Shown here: in pieces, positions 1-9,476 of the stretch
How the letters are laid out: each line of letters begins with the position of its first letter
Numbering within the stretch: the stretch's first letter is position 1
NCBI RefSeq assembly: GCF_902459465.1
Contig: NC_047071.1
Location: forward strand, 9,812,002-9,876,001
Direction: 5' to 3'
Source: Asterias rubens
Lineage: Eukaryota > Echinodermata > Asteroidea > Forcipulatida > Asteriidae
DNA length: 64,000 nucleotides
Made by a program: the position numbers and the translations under genes
The notes under the pieces: generated by a model
Seen by the model: only the letters and a program-made list of their open reading frames with translations
The model's database searches: none
What the model was told of the DNA's origin: nothing

Positions 1-682
1 AAAATTGAAAGCACAGTCTTTAATTCTTAGTTAAGAATGAAAAGTTATGATATATTTTCCGGATGATGTTTTGTCTTTGTACCCATACATTTACATGTTT
101 TTTATGTAAGTCAGTGTTGTGATAGTCTTTTGGTGTGTTTGTTTGTTTGTTCGTTTTTTACTGTCCGTAGGTACGGGAAGAAAAACCTTGCTTAACCCTA
201 TGCCTGGATGTTGTCCTGTTTGTCAATATTTACTCAACTTCGGTGTAAATTGTTATTGTCTTTACTACATCTGTGGTTTGCCTTTATTTTATCATTATCA
301 TGTATATTAACTTTAATGATGTACACAAATGTAACTTTATGGCAACATTGAACTAAATGTATTGGAATCAAAAATAACCAACTCTAATAGAGGGCACAAG
401 GAGATCAACCATTAGTCTCTCCAAATGGTTGATCGCATGGGCAAGACTTTGCAAAGTCATTTGAGTTGATTACTAAAAAAAACAGCGCGATCGGATTATT
501 ACGTTAAGATTATTTTCGAATGGATTACTACGTCGTGCCAACGGATTATCTCACAATTCGAAAGGACTACAAGTCCATGCGAACAGATTACCTCTTTTAA
601 CCCCAACACTGTATTTTCCCGCGCTTCGTCTTTACTCGTTTTCCGGTATGACGACGATTATATAAAAAGTCAAAGAATTTAC
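1..682. other. Intronic/flanking DNA, no gene seen
   Basis: This stretch lies downstream (on the minus strand) of the third exon of the GABA-B-like receptor gene and is probably part of its third intron. I could not find a further exon with conserved ligand-binding-domain residues. Bases about 490-600 contain loosely repeated GGATTA(C/T) motifs, a degenerate short tandem repeat. Confidence 0.4.
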
Positions 683-853
683 CCCCTTATGTGGTTCTAC
701 TGCTTCGTTGAGGGTAGCAATCCTAGTCCAGCCGAACTGGCTGATGATTGCGGCTTGAGCTGAGCCAAATAATGATGCCGAGGTGAGGGTACGGTAGATG
801 TGTGGATATCTATCTCGATTGGAGAGAACAGTGCTGGATCCACCGGGGGTAAT
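683..853 (-). CDS. GABA-B receptor-like protein, exon 3 (partial gene)
   Basis: Third recognisable coding exon of a class C GPCR of the metabotropic GABA receptor type. It is 171 bp, 57 codons, phase 0 at both ends. On the minus strand it follows an AG acceptor (…AACCAG) and ends at GGG before a GTAAAT donor. The translation carries family signatures of the extracellular Venus-flytrap domain: SSTVLSNRDRYPHIYRT, then SQFGWTRIATLNEAVEP. In known GABA-B subunits these correspond to the SSSPALSNR…P.F(Y/F)RT and FGW(K/T)R(V/I)ATL segments of lobe 1. The exon reads directly on from exon 2 at 2016-2156. The rest of the gene (remaining flytrap domain, seven-helix region) must lie left of the window. 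The intron before it is 1,162 bp. Being a real exon is well supported by frame, splice sites and order; which subunit it represents cannot be decided. Confidence 0.85.
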
Positions 854-2015
854 CTGGTTATGAAGAATTTATCATTGTCAAACAAATTTAAACAAAAGGA
901 AGTGCCTTGTAAACAAAAAATTTACAACAATACCTTCTGGATAAATATTTGTCAAGTCATTAAGTTAATTTATTAGTTAGCAATTTTCATCGAAACGTCG
1001 AGTTAAACCAACGGTTCTTTTCAGAACCACCCCTACTCATTAGAGATAGTCATTCAATGGTGTTACCGCAAACCTTTCCATATCATCTTATACTTGTGGT
1101 TGTTTTAATCCATCTTTGTCTGGTCTCAACTGTCGGTCTTAAATGTTGATCTGGGTGCGGGTGGGTGTGTGTGTGTGTGTGCTCTCATAATGTATTACCT
1201 TCTGGAGTCCAAGGACAAAACAAAAAGGGGGAAATAAAGAACTCCGTGTTGGGTTATTCTAAAGACCGGGGTGCTCCACAAGAAATTGTGTGTACAAATT
1301 CTGTACAGGGACAATGGAAAAAACAAAAGATGTCTTCACAGGGATGCATATTTGAGAGTGTGTGATGTGCAATGTGTGTGATATCGACCTGTGGTTGCAT
1401 GTTTAAAAGGGAAAAGTATAAAAGTATTTCTTATCTGCTTTCCCTACCATGCTGTCTCCATTTCCATCTGCTCTGTTACTAAGTTTCAATAATCCAATTT
1501 ATTTTTGAATTAGTTACCTGTAATCATCGACATATCTCTGTCGTTGCCCTGTGTCTGTAATAAATGTTGGTGTTGCATTGTTATGACGCCCATTGAAGGC
1601 AGGGAACTTTTAAAAGTATTTAATCCAGGCACAATTTAATCCAATGAATGTTCTCGTATATCAACTGGTATCTTTGGGACTCCATAACAGTTGTCTTTCT
1701 TTTTACCAAACATTGTGTTTTAATATTTTCCCGATAAGGAAAGAAATGTGTGAGAATTAGTTGATTAAAATCGCCATTTAAGACGTTGATCAGATGCACG
1801 CTAGTGCTTCATGATAAGTCGTATCCTGTCTAATTTTAAAACAACAAAATATACGCGTCATACCATTGGATGCAGGAATCGTGGAGTATTTCGTCAATTG
1901 ATTCATAAAATGTAGCCTTTTTAGGGACTCCATGTTTATTTATTTAATAAAATCATATTTTGTTTCACTAAAAACAAAAATCAAAATTAGGAGTAGATGA
2001 ATCCTTAACACCTAC
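854..2015. other. Intron 2 of the GABA-B-like gene
   Basis: Non-coding stretch between the second and third exons (minus strand). It includes a short (GT)n run around 1166-1182. I see no gene or mobile element in it. Confidence 0.6.
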
Positions 2016-2156
2016 CTCGACAATACTCCATCGGCCAATTACCTGCGCCACTGTCTCAGCAATTTTAGATAACAGAGGTCCGAGTATTGCTACTTTGGTT
2101 GGGGGCTTGCCGAGGAGCTCAACGTACAGTCGGTCCAACCCAACGGGTAAATCTCC
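2016..2156 (-). CDS. GABA-B receptor-like protein, exon 2
   Basis: Second coding exon, 141 bp, 47 codons, phase 0/0. On the minus strand it starts after a TACAG acceptor and ends at GAG before a GTAGGT donor. The translation contains VGLDRLYVELLGKPPTKVAI, then LGPLLSKIAETVAQ and a GRWSIVE end. This matches the GABA-B pattern 'PG.G.D.(L/M)Y.L(L/I)Y..P.K(I/V).(I/L)LG..CS.V(S/T)E.VA…W'. It joins exon 1 (ending MEDTE) and exon 3 (starting ITPGGSS) without a frame change, giving continuous family alignment. Odd feature: the two cysteines that flank this segment in classical GABA-B subunits and form a conserved disulfide are both absent, with leucine at the second site; the neighbouring serine thought to contact ligand is kept. 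The exon is too short and lacks a start codon, so ORF finding alone would miss it. Confidence 0.85.
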
Positions 2157-2284
2157 CTGTATTTCAGTAGACAGTGAATTTTCAGAATGGCTCTAATTAT
2201 ATGTGTGGTGGCCCCGAAGGGACATGGAATCTCGCAAATTTGTGCGCAAACGTATGAAATGTCGTGGAGTTTATTGGGGATAAT

Positions 2285-3545
2285 TATGTTCACGTACGTA
2301 CGGATGCCATGTCATGAAATTTATCGCAATGTTTTCAGATAATTCAATGTCAGGAAATGTGAAGCAAATGTGCGCAAACGTAAGCGATCAGCGAATATAT
2401 TCTCAACGTGTGTGGAGACGTTTGCGATGTCGTGAATTTATTCGCAAACATTTGCATTGACGTACGCAATGCCGTGCAGAAATAGATTGCAAATAGTGTG
2501 CGCAAACATTATGCAATGTCATGAACAAAATTACAAATACTATTGTCTTGATGATGTCGTGAATCTATATACTCAGATGTTTGCACAAACACTTTGCAAT
2601 GTCGTGCATTTTTGTCACAAATGTGCGCATATGTTTGCAATGTCGTAAAATTATTTGCAAATTCAAAATGTCACGACATTGCATATCTCTGCGCACTTAT
2701 TGGCGAATCTGTTTAATGACAATGCATTTGTCTGCACACGCTGTGACTTTTGTGCACCTGTGCTTGGTACCCAAGTTCATTAGTGCAAATTGGTGAAGAT
2801 TTCCGAAAAGGGGCCTGTCCATTTACTGTTATCAGCCAAGCGGTATGTGACTGAAATACACAACGTAGCAAGCCTATTAGCATATTATGCGTACACATTT
2901 GGACTATTTTCAGAACATTGCATACGAATGTGCAAAATTGTTGCGATTTTCAATGTGTAAATTTAGGGGAGTGGCTTAACTATTCCACATATTTTTCCAT
3001 TTTTATTACCAATTTGCCTCCTATTTAATTTCAATTTTAAAATTTATGTAAAATTGTTGTAATTCAGCCTTTGTGCTGCGAGGACAGTTTTTTAACAAAC
3101 CATTTTATCTATCTATCTATCTAGCCCTGGCGGCCTTACACTTTTGTATTGTACTACAGTGATGTCCTGGATATCAGGGTCCATTTCTGGGGCTGAAAAT
3201 TTTCACAGCTTCATAACCCAAATCTTACCTGCAAGAAAGCACCAATTTCAACAGATTCACATTCCATGGCAGCATATATTTTTTCGCGGTGGGTTTTGGT
3301 CGTCATATATTCGTCACAAATCCGTAATTTTCGTTTAATAATGCAGCTCCCAAAAGTTAAAGAATTCCAGTTTATGATCCTATTCTCAAAGTCTGCAGTC
3401 CATCCATAGATATAGAATTATAATAACTAGCTAGATCTGCTGCGCGTACATACGCGCCACTGACTGTGTAGAACAAGTTTTGGTTCGCCATGGACGCGGT
3501 AAAAATTTCACGTTCGAAAGGTAACGCGTGAAAATGTACACGGGG
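2285..3545 (+). repeat. Left arm of a long inverted repeat
   Basis: This arm is the imperfect reverse complement of 5205-6115. From outside inward, three blocks occur in mirrored order in both arms. The first is degenerate tandem repeats rich in GCGCAAACGT / GCAATGTCGTGAA motifs (2285-2700). The second is a (TATC)n tract (3106-3123). The third is a 250-bp block containing motifs such as AATTACGGATTTGTGA, ATGACGACCAAAACCCA and CCATGGCGAACCAAAACT when read on the minus strand. The left arm is longer because its outer tandem block is larger. It could be a foldback transposon or the long ends of a DNA transposon with subterminal repeats. The outer boundary is approximate. Confidence 0.7.
3106..3123. 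repeat. (TATC)n microsatellite in left arm
   Basis: Short TATC tract; its counterpart in the right arm is at about 5819-5838. Confidence 0.8.
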
Positions 3546-3836
3546 CGTATGTGATGACGTTCACCCCGGCCCACATTTATGTTTAGTTCATGCCCCCATG
3601 GTGGATGTTATGTAATAGTTAAGTATTTAAGGCACACCCAACGTCGACTCGTGGTCTGTATCCTTCAGGTACGCCACCGAGACGACGGTGCATTATTCGT
3701 ATATTATTTATCAAGTATATTTTCTAGTATTTCATTTGAGTTGTGTTTAAATAAAACACCCTGTTGTGTGTCTACGTTTTCAAGAAGAAGAACGTTTAAG
3801 TTGTGTTTAATTGATAAGTTCGATTTCTTGAGCGGG

Positions 3837-3897
3837 ATGGCTGAGGAGGCCAAACCGTCCATAACAACATTTAAAAGACTATTAGGACGCCAGTTGT
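3837..3897 (+). pseudogene. Possible start of an unknown ORF cut by a TTAA element
   Basis: An ATG with G at +4 (GCGGGATGG) opens about 20 codons beginning MAEEAKPSITTFKRLLG. The frame is then interrupted by the palindromic element at 3898. Sequence past that element (4280 onward) can be read as further peptide (…TRADLIELLKNNH…), but I recognise no family, and the antisense reading of 4370-4615 is clearly LINE. The segment lies in the loop of the long inverted repeat, so it could be a remnant of that transposon's own gene. Very tentative. Confidence 0.2.
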
Positions 3898-4277
3898 TTA
3901 AAGGCAGTGGACACTATTGGTAATTACTCAAAATAATGTTTAGCATGAAACCTCACTTGGTAAGGAGTAATGGGGAGAGGTTGATAGTATAAAACCGTTT
4001 GAGAAACGGTTCTTTCTGAAGTGACGTAGTTTTCGAAAAAGAAGTAACTTTCCACGAATTTGATTTCGAGACCTCAAGTTTAGAATTTGAGGTCTCGAAA
4101 TCAAGCATCTGAAAGCGCACAACTTCGTGTGACAAGGGTATTTTTTATTTCATTCATATCCCGCAACTTCGACGACCAATTGAGCTCAAATTTTCACAGC
4201 TTTGTTATTTTATCCATATGTTTAGATACACCAAGTGAGATGACTGGTGACAATTACCAATAGTGTCCTGTCTTTAA
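3898..4277. mobile_element. Palindromic TTAA element, family 1
   Basis: Begins TTAA-AGGCAGTGGACACTATTGG and ends with its inverted version GGACA…CTTTAA (slightly diverged). It is internally almost a full palindrome centred on a 'GAGACCTCAAGTT…CTTGAGGTCTC'-like core. The same family recurs at about 33350, 37412, 37818, 41456, 47265 and 57118. TTAA at both ends suggests the piggyBac-type target duplication of a non-autonomous element (MITE). No coding capacity. Confidence 0.85.
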
Positions 4278-4369
4278 ATCATGACGGGTCCTCAACTTCT
4301 TTTAAGTTTGACCAGAGCGGACCTCATAGAATTGCTTAAAAATAATCATTGTATAATTCCAAGATGTCA

Positions 4370-4615
4370 TTATATACCAAAACATTTGGTAAAATTCTAC
4401 CGTGAGGCCGTTTTTACATAGACTTTTGTTTTCGTTCATTTGAAAGAGAGCATGTTTTATCTCTTCTTCGGGGATTTTGTTGTTTTCCGAATCTTCAAGG
4501 ATACCTTCAGGAATTGCTTAAGCTTCAATGTTCGACACAATTTCATCTAAATGGGTTTTTGATAAATTCTCTGAATTGTACAGGTTACTTTAGAACTCAG
4601 TAGCAACATCGATCA
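4370..4615 (-). pseudogene. LINE (L1/Tx1-like) reverse transcriptase fragment
   Basis: The minus-strand translation reads HLDEIVSNIEA, an in-frame stop, then IPEEEIKHALFQMNENKS and NGLTVEFYQMFW. This matches the start of the reverse transcriptase region of L1-type non-LTR elements, where '(E)E…A(I/L)..M...KSPG.DGL(T/P).EFY..FW' is typical. Only this short part is left and it contains a stop, so it is a dead fragment. It sits inside the loop of the long inverted repeat. Confidence 0.6.
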
Positions 4616-5204
4616 TTATTCAATCATTTATTTATTTATTTATTTTTTTTTTTTTTATTTAATTATTTAATTATTTTTTCATCATTTAATTTCATTTTGT
4701 TTATCTTTATTATTGTTTTAAACTGTTCTTTTTTATCAATATTTTGTGCCGTTCTTTATTGGGAATTTCATATCTTTCGATAATGACGAGTTCGTTGAAG
4801 CGTCTCTAATCTATCTTGTTTCAGCTGTCATGTATTATGTTCGTCTGTTCTTTTGTTTGCGTGTCTGTCTGTCTGTTTGTGTTTTCTGTGTTTGTCTGTG
4901 TGTCTTTTTTTTACAAGGTTCTACTTATCAAAACAGTCACATACTCTTATCATTACATTTATCCTGCTTAGGTCTTCATTGCTTAACTCCAGCTTCATCT
5001 TGTCGACCCTTTCACAGAAGTATGGAAATAAAATGTGTGTCTGAATGGAACTGAATTAATTGAATTAAAAAACTTGACTGGTTAATTTGTTAATTTGAAC
5101 TGCATTGTAGCTACGCACAAACATGTTAAGTCAATGTTAAGACGATCGTTTAATATGTACCCTACTTGTTAGTCACACGAAACTGGCATTGTCAATTATT
5201 TTTA

Positions 5205-6115
5205 TTCTGCGCGTTGCCGTCAGCACGTGACATTTTACCGCGTCCATGGCGAACCAAAACTGTTTCTACACAGGCAATGGCGCGTGTGTACGCGCGGCCG
5301 ATCTAGTTATTTTAATTCTATATCTATGGTCCATCATGTCTGCAGTGCGTACGCAAGACGCACGAGGCGCATATCTTGCGTTGCGTTTGCGTGTTAACGC
5401 TGTGCAGACAAGATACGGTCATAGATATGGAATAGAATAACTCTGTATCTATGGATACGGAGTGACCAAGAATTAAGCGCGTCTTGCATCTTACGTCTTC
5501 TTGCACGCGAATATACGCGAACGCACGGCAGCAGACAACACTGTGAGAATCGATCAAAACGGGAATTTTTTAACGTTGGGAGCTGCAATATTTCACGAAA
5601 ATTACGGATTTGTGAAAATATAAAAAAAATATGACGACCAAAACCCATCGCAGAAAAATGTATGCCGCCATGGAATGTGAATCTGTTGAAATAAGTGGTT
5701 TGTTGCAGTTAAGATTTGAGTTATGAAGCTTTGAATATTTTCCGCCCCAGAAACGGGCCTTAAAATAGTTAGGACTCTGTATCTGTGTACAGAGAAAGAA
5801 TCATATATAGGGCTAGGCTATCTATCTATCTATCTATTTATTTCATGACAACGCATACGTATGCGCACTTATGTGCGATTAATTTCATGACATTGCATAC
5901 GTTGCGCACTTACTTGATATTCATTCCATAAAATTGCATACGTATGCGCACTTATGTTTAATCGCACATACGTATGAGCACAAACTTGCAATAATTTTAA
6001 AGACATCGCATACGTATATATTAGCACTTATTTGCAATAATCTTCATGACATTACATATTGGGCACATGTTTGTAAATAATTTCAAGACATCTCTCGTCA
6101 GGTATGCGCACGTTG
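5205..6115 (-). repeat. Right arm of the long inverted repeat
   Basis: Imperfect reverse complement of 2285-3545. The inner edge (5208-5345) pairs with 3380-3535, 5560-5770 with about 3165-3370, the (TATC)n tract at 5819-5838 with 3106-3123, and the outer tandem block 5840-6115 with 2285-2700. About 220 bp (5346-5560) has no counterpart on the left and looks like a later insertion. The arm ends where the 45-bp minisatellite begins. Confidence 0.7.
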
Positions 6116-8676
6116 CAAAGTCCCTTTAGTGCCACCATATTACGCTCGTTAAAAGTTGTGTTATGTCCCTGTAATGCCACCATGTTACGCTCGTTAAAAG
6201 TTGTGTTATGTCCCTTTAATGCCACCATGTTACGCTCGTTAAAAGTTGTGTTATGTCCCTTTAATGCCACCATGTTACGCTCGTTAAAAGTTGTGTTATG
6301 TCCCTTTAATGCCACCATGTTACGCTCGTTAAAAGTTGTGTTATGTCCCTTTAATGCCACCATGTTACGCTCGTTAAAAGTTGTGTTATGTCCCTTTAAT
6401 GCCACCATGTTACGCTCGTTAAAAGTTGTGTTGTGTCCCTTTAATGCCACCATATTACGCTCGTTAAAAGTTGTGTAATGTCCCTTTAATGCCACCATGT
6501 TACGCTCGTTAAAAGTTGTGTTATGTCCCTTTAATGCCACCATGTTACGCTCGTTAAAAGTTGTGTTATGTCCCTTTAATGCCACCATGTTACGCTCGTT
6601 AAAAGTTGTGTTATGTCCCTTTAATGCCACCATGTTACGCTTGTTGAAAGTTGTGTTATGTCCCTTTAATGCCACCATGTTACGCTCGTTAAAAGTTGTG
6701 TTATGTCCCTTTATAGCCACCATATTACGCTCGTTAAAAGTTGTGTTATGTCCCTTTAATGCCACCATGTTACGCTCGTTAAAAGTTGTGTTATGTCCCT
6801 TTAATGCCACCATGTTACGCTCGTTAAAAGTTGTGTAATGTCCCTTTAATGCCACCATGTTACGCTCGTTAAAAGTTGAGTTGTGTCCCTTTAGTGACAC
6901 CATATTACGCTCGTTAAAAGTTGTGTTATGTCCCACCCATTAGTGCCACCATATTATGCTCGTTAAAAGTTGTGTTGTGTCCCTGTATAGCCACCATGTT
7001 ACGCTCGTTAAAAGTTGTGTTATGTCCCTTTAATGCCACCATGTTACGCTCGTTAAAAGTTGTGTTATGTCCCTTTAATGCCACCATGTTACGCTCGTTG
7101 AAAGTTGTGTTATGTCCCTTTAATGCCACCATATTACGCTCGTTGAAAGTTGTGTTATGATCCCTTTAGTGCCACCATGTTACGCTCGTTGAAAGTTGTG
7201 TTATGTCCCTTTAATGCCACCATGTTACGCTCGTTGAAAGTTGTGTTATGTCCCTTTAATGCCACCATATTACGCTCGTTGAAAGTTGTGTTATGTCCCT
7301 TTAGTGCCACCATATTACGCTCGTTAAAAGTTGTGTTATGTCCCTTTAGTGCCACCATGTTACGCTCGTTAAAAGTTGTTATGTCCCTTTAGTGCCACCA
7401 TGTTACGCTCGTTGAAAGTTGTGTTATGTCCCATTAGTGCCACCATGTTACGCTCGTTAATAATTGTGTTATGTCCCTTTAGTGCCACCATATTACGCTC
7501 GTTGAAAGTTGTGTTATGTCCCTTTAGTGCCACCATGTTACGCTCGTTAAAAGTTGTGTTATGTCCCTTTAATGCCACCATGTTACGCTCGTTAAAAGTT
7601 GTGTTATGTCCCTTTAATGCCACCATATTACGCTCGTTAAAAGTTGTGTTATGTCCCTTTAGTGCCACTATATTACGCTCGTTGAAAGTTGTGTTATGTC
7701 CCTTTAATGCCACCATATTACGCTCGTTGAAAGTTGTGTTATGTCCCTTTAATGCCACCATGTTACGCTCGTTAAAAGTTGTGTTATGTCCCTTTAATGC
7801 CACCATATTACGCTCGTTGAAAGTTGTGTTATGTCCCTTTAGTGCCACCATGTTACGCTCGTTAAAAGTTGTGTTATGTCCCTTTAATGCCACCATATTA
7901 TGCTCGTTAAAAGTTGTGTTATGTCCCTTTAATGCCACCATGTTACGCTCGTTAAAAGTTGTGTTATGTCCCTTTAATGCCACCATGTTACGCTCGTTGA
8001 AAGTTGTGTTTTGCCCTTTAATGCCACCATATTACGCTCGTTGAAAGTTGTGTTATGTCCCTTTAGTGCCACCATATTACGCTCGTTAAAAGTTGTGTTA
8101 TGTCCCTTTAGTGCCACCATGTTACGCTCGTTAAAAGTTGTTATGTCCCTTTAGTGCCACCATGTTACGCTCGTTGAAAGTTGTGTTATATCCCTTTAAT
8201 GCCACCATATTACGCTCGTTGAAAGTTGTGTTATGTCCCTTTAGTGCCACCATCTTACGCTCGTTAAAAGTTGTGTTATGTCCCTTTAATGCCACCATAT
8301 TACGCTCGTTAAAAGTTGTGTTATGTCCCTTTAATGCCACCATGTTACGCCCGTTAAAAGTTGTGTTATGTCCCTTTAATGCCACCATATTACGCTCGTT
8401 AAAAGTTGTGTTATGTCCCTTTAATGCCACCATGTTACGCTCGTTAAAAGTTGTGTTATGTCCCTTTAATGCCACCATATTACGCTCGTTAAAAGTTGTG
8501 TTATGTCCCTTTAGTGCCACCATGTTACGCTCGTTAAAAGTTGTGTTATGTCCCTTTAATGCCACCATATTACGCTCGTTAAAAGTTGTGTTATGTCCCT
8601 TTAATGCCACCATGTTACGCTCGTTAAAAGTTGAGTTGTGTCCCTTTAGTGACACCATATTACGCTCGTTAAAATG
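6110..8676. repeat. 45-bp minisatellite, about 57 copies
   Basis: Head-to-tail 45-bp unit containing GCCACCATGTTACGCTCG and AAAAGTTGTGTTATGTCCC. Variable sites are few (ATG/ATA before TTACG; TTTAATGCC/TTTAGTGCC; TTAAAAG/TTGAAAG). The unit is 15 codons with no stop in one frame of each strand, so both strands show long periodic ORFs (minus-strand period of 15 residues around GHNTTFNERNMVALK). Occasional 1-4-bp indels break these frames. I consider it non-coding intronic DNA. Unusual variant units recur: one with GTGACACC at about 6871-6917 and 8630-8674, and one with a 4-bp loss at about 7371-7385 and 8133-8147. This shows block duplication inside the array. Confidence 0.95.
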
Positions 8677-9233
8677 GGGTGTATACATTAAAACAAAAAT
8701 AATACTGCAGAAGTTGAACACAGTGCGCCATTTGTTGCCCAAGATGAGTTTATGACAAACAAAAAATACGACAAAGCTGGTAGTATCTCTGCGGCTTCAG
8801 CACCTTACTTAAATATCAACTTGAACGAAATTACTTAAACAAATTTTAACCGTTGTTGTTTGTTTTAATTTTTATATTACGTCGTTTCTATTGTTAAGAG
8901 CAAAAGGGTCCTGAGATAACTTTAGGGTTAGCTTCAACGCAATAAAACAACATGACAAATATAATACAATTTCTTTGTGTGTAACAGTCATATAGACATA
9001 AATTGTGTTTTCAAGAATTGGTAATTTATAATCAAAGAGCGTTCTCTTTTCATTATTAGGGCTACCATATGTAACTGTTTCTTATTCATTATTGTAAGTT
9101 GTAGTTTTTTTCACAACAGTTTTTGAGCAATCTTGTTATTACCAAAGTTAGTTGAATGATCTTACAATCTTCAAGTTTTCAACCAGCTTTTTGTGTTCTC
9201 TTTGTGATTGTGACATCAATAAAACAGGCTTAC

Positions 9234-9476
9234 CTCAGTGTCTTCCATATGTAGGACGAGTTCATAGTCTGGTAACACATCACTTCTGCTGTTGATATCA
9301 GCAATAGCACGCTCAGCACCAAGGAGCGCTGGGTACCCATTGGAGCGACTCCACCCATCCTTGGGCGACAACGGCAGCAGTCCACCGATGTGTAGGGCCG
9401 ACTTGTTTTTTGCGTTGACAAGATCAGGCCCCCTGAAGCTTGTCAATATCAAAACGGTCGCTAAGAAATGTAACAT
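9234..9476 (-). CDS. GABA-B receptor-like protein, exon 1 with signal peptide
   Basis: First coding exon of the minus-strand class C GPCR gene: 243 bp, 81 codons, ATG at 9476-9474, ending GAG before a GTAAGC donor. Residues 1-22 form a signal peptide (hydrophobic MLHFLATVLILTS…, small residues before the likely cleavage site). Then follows the classic start of the amino-acid-binding flytrap domain: HIGGLLPLSPKDGWSRSNG, PALLGAERAIADINSR and LPDYELVLHMEDTE. GABA-B subunits have 'I.GLFP…GW….…PA…A..DIN….LPGY.L.L…DT' here. The reading frame opens straight into intron 1, which stops after five codons. The gene then continues at 2016-2156 and 683-853, giving 185 residues in total, none of them cysteine. 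This is a receptor for a small amino-acid-like ligand at the cell surface; ligand unknown. Confidence 0.85.

Larger units (their letters stand above)
2157..9233. other. Intron 1 of the GABA-B-like gene, repeat-filled
   Basis: The 7,077-bp gap between exon 1 and exon 2 on the minus strand. It is almost entirely repeats: a long imperfect inverted repeat with nested insertions (about 2285-6115), then a 45-bp minisatellite (6110-8676). Bases 8677-9233 are AT-rich sequence without a recognisable feature. Confidence 0.7.

Noticed and set aside
6052-8755. Long periodic open frames (up to 294 residues) on both strands in the 45-bp array
   Set aside because: A 45-bp period without stops yields such frames automatically on both strands; indels break them in several places, and variation does not favour synonymous changes.
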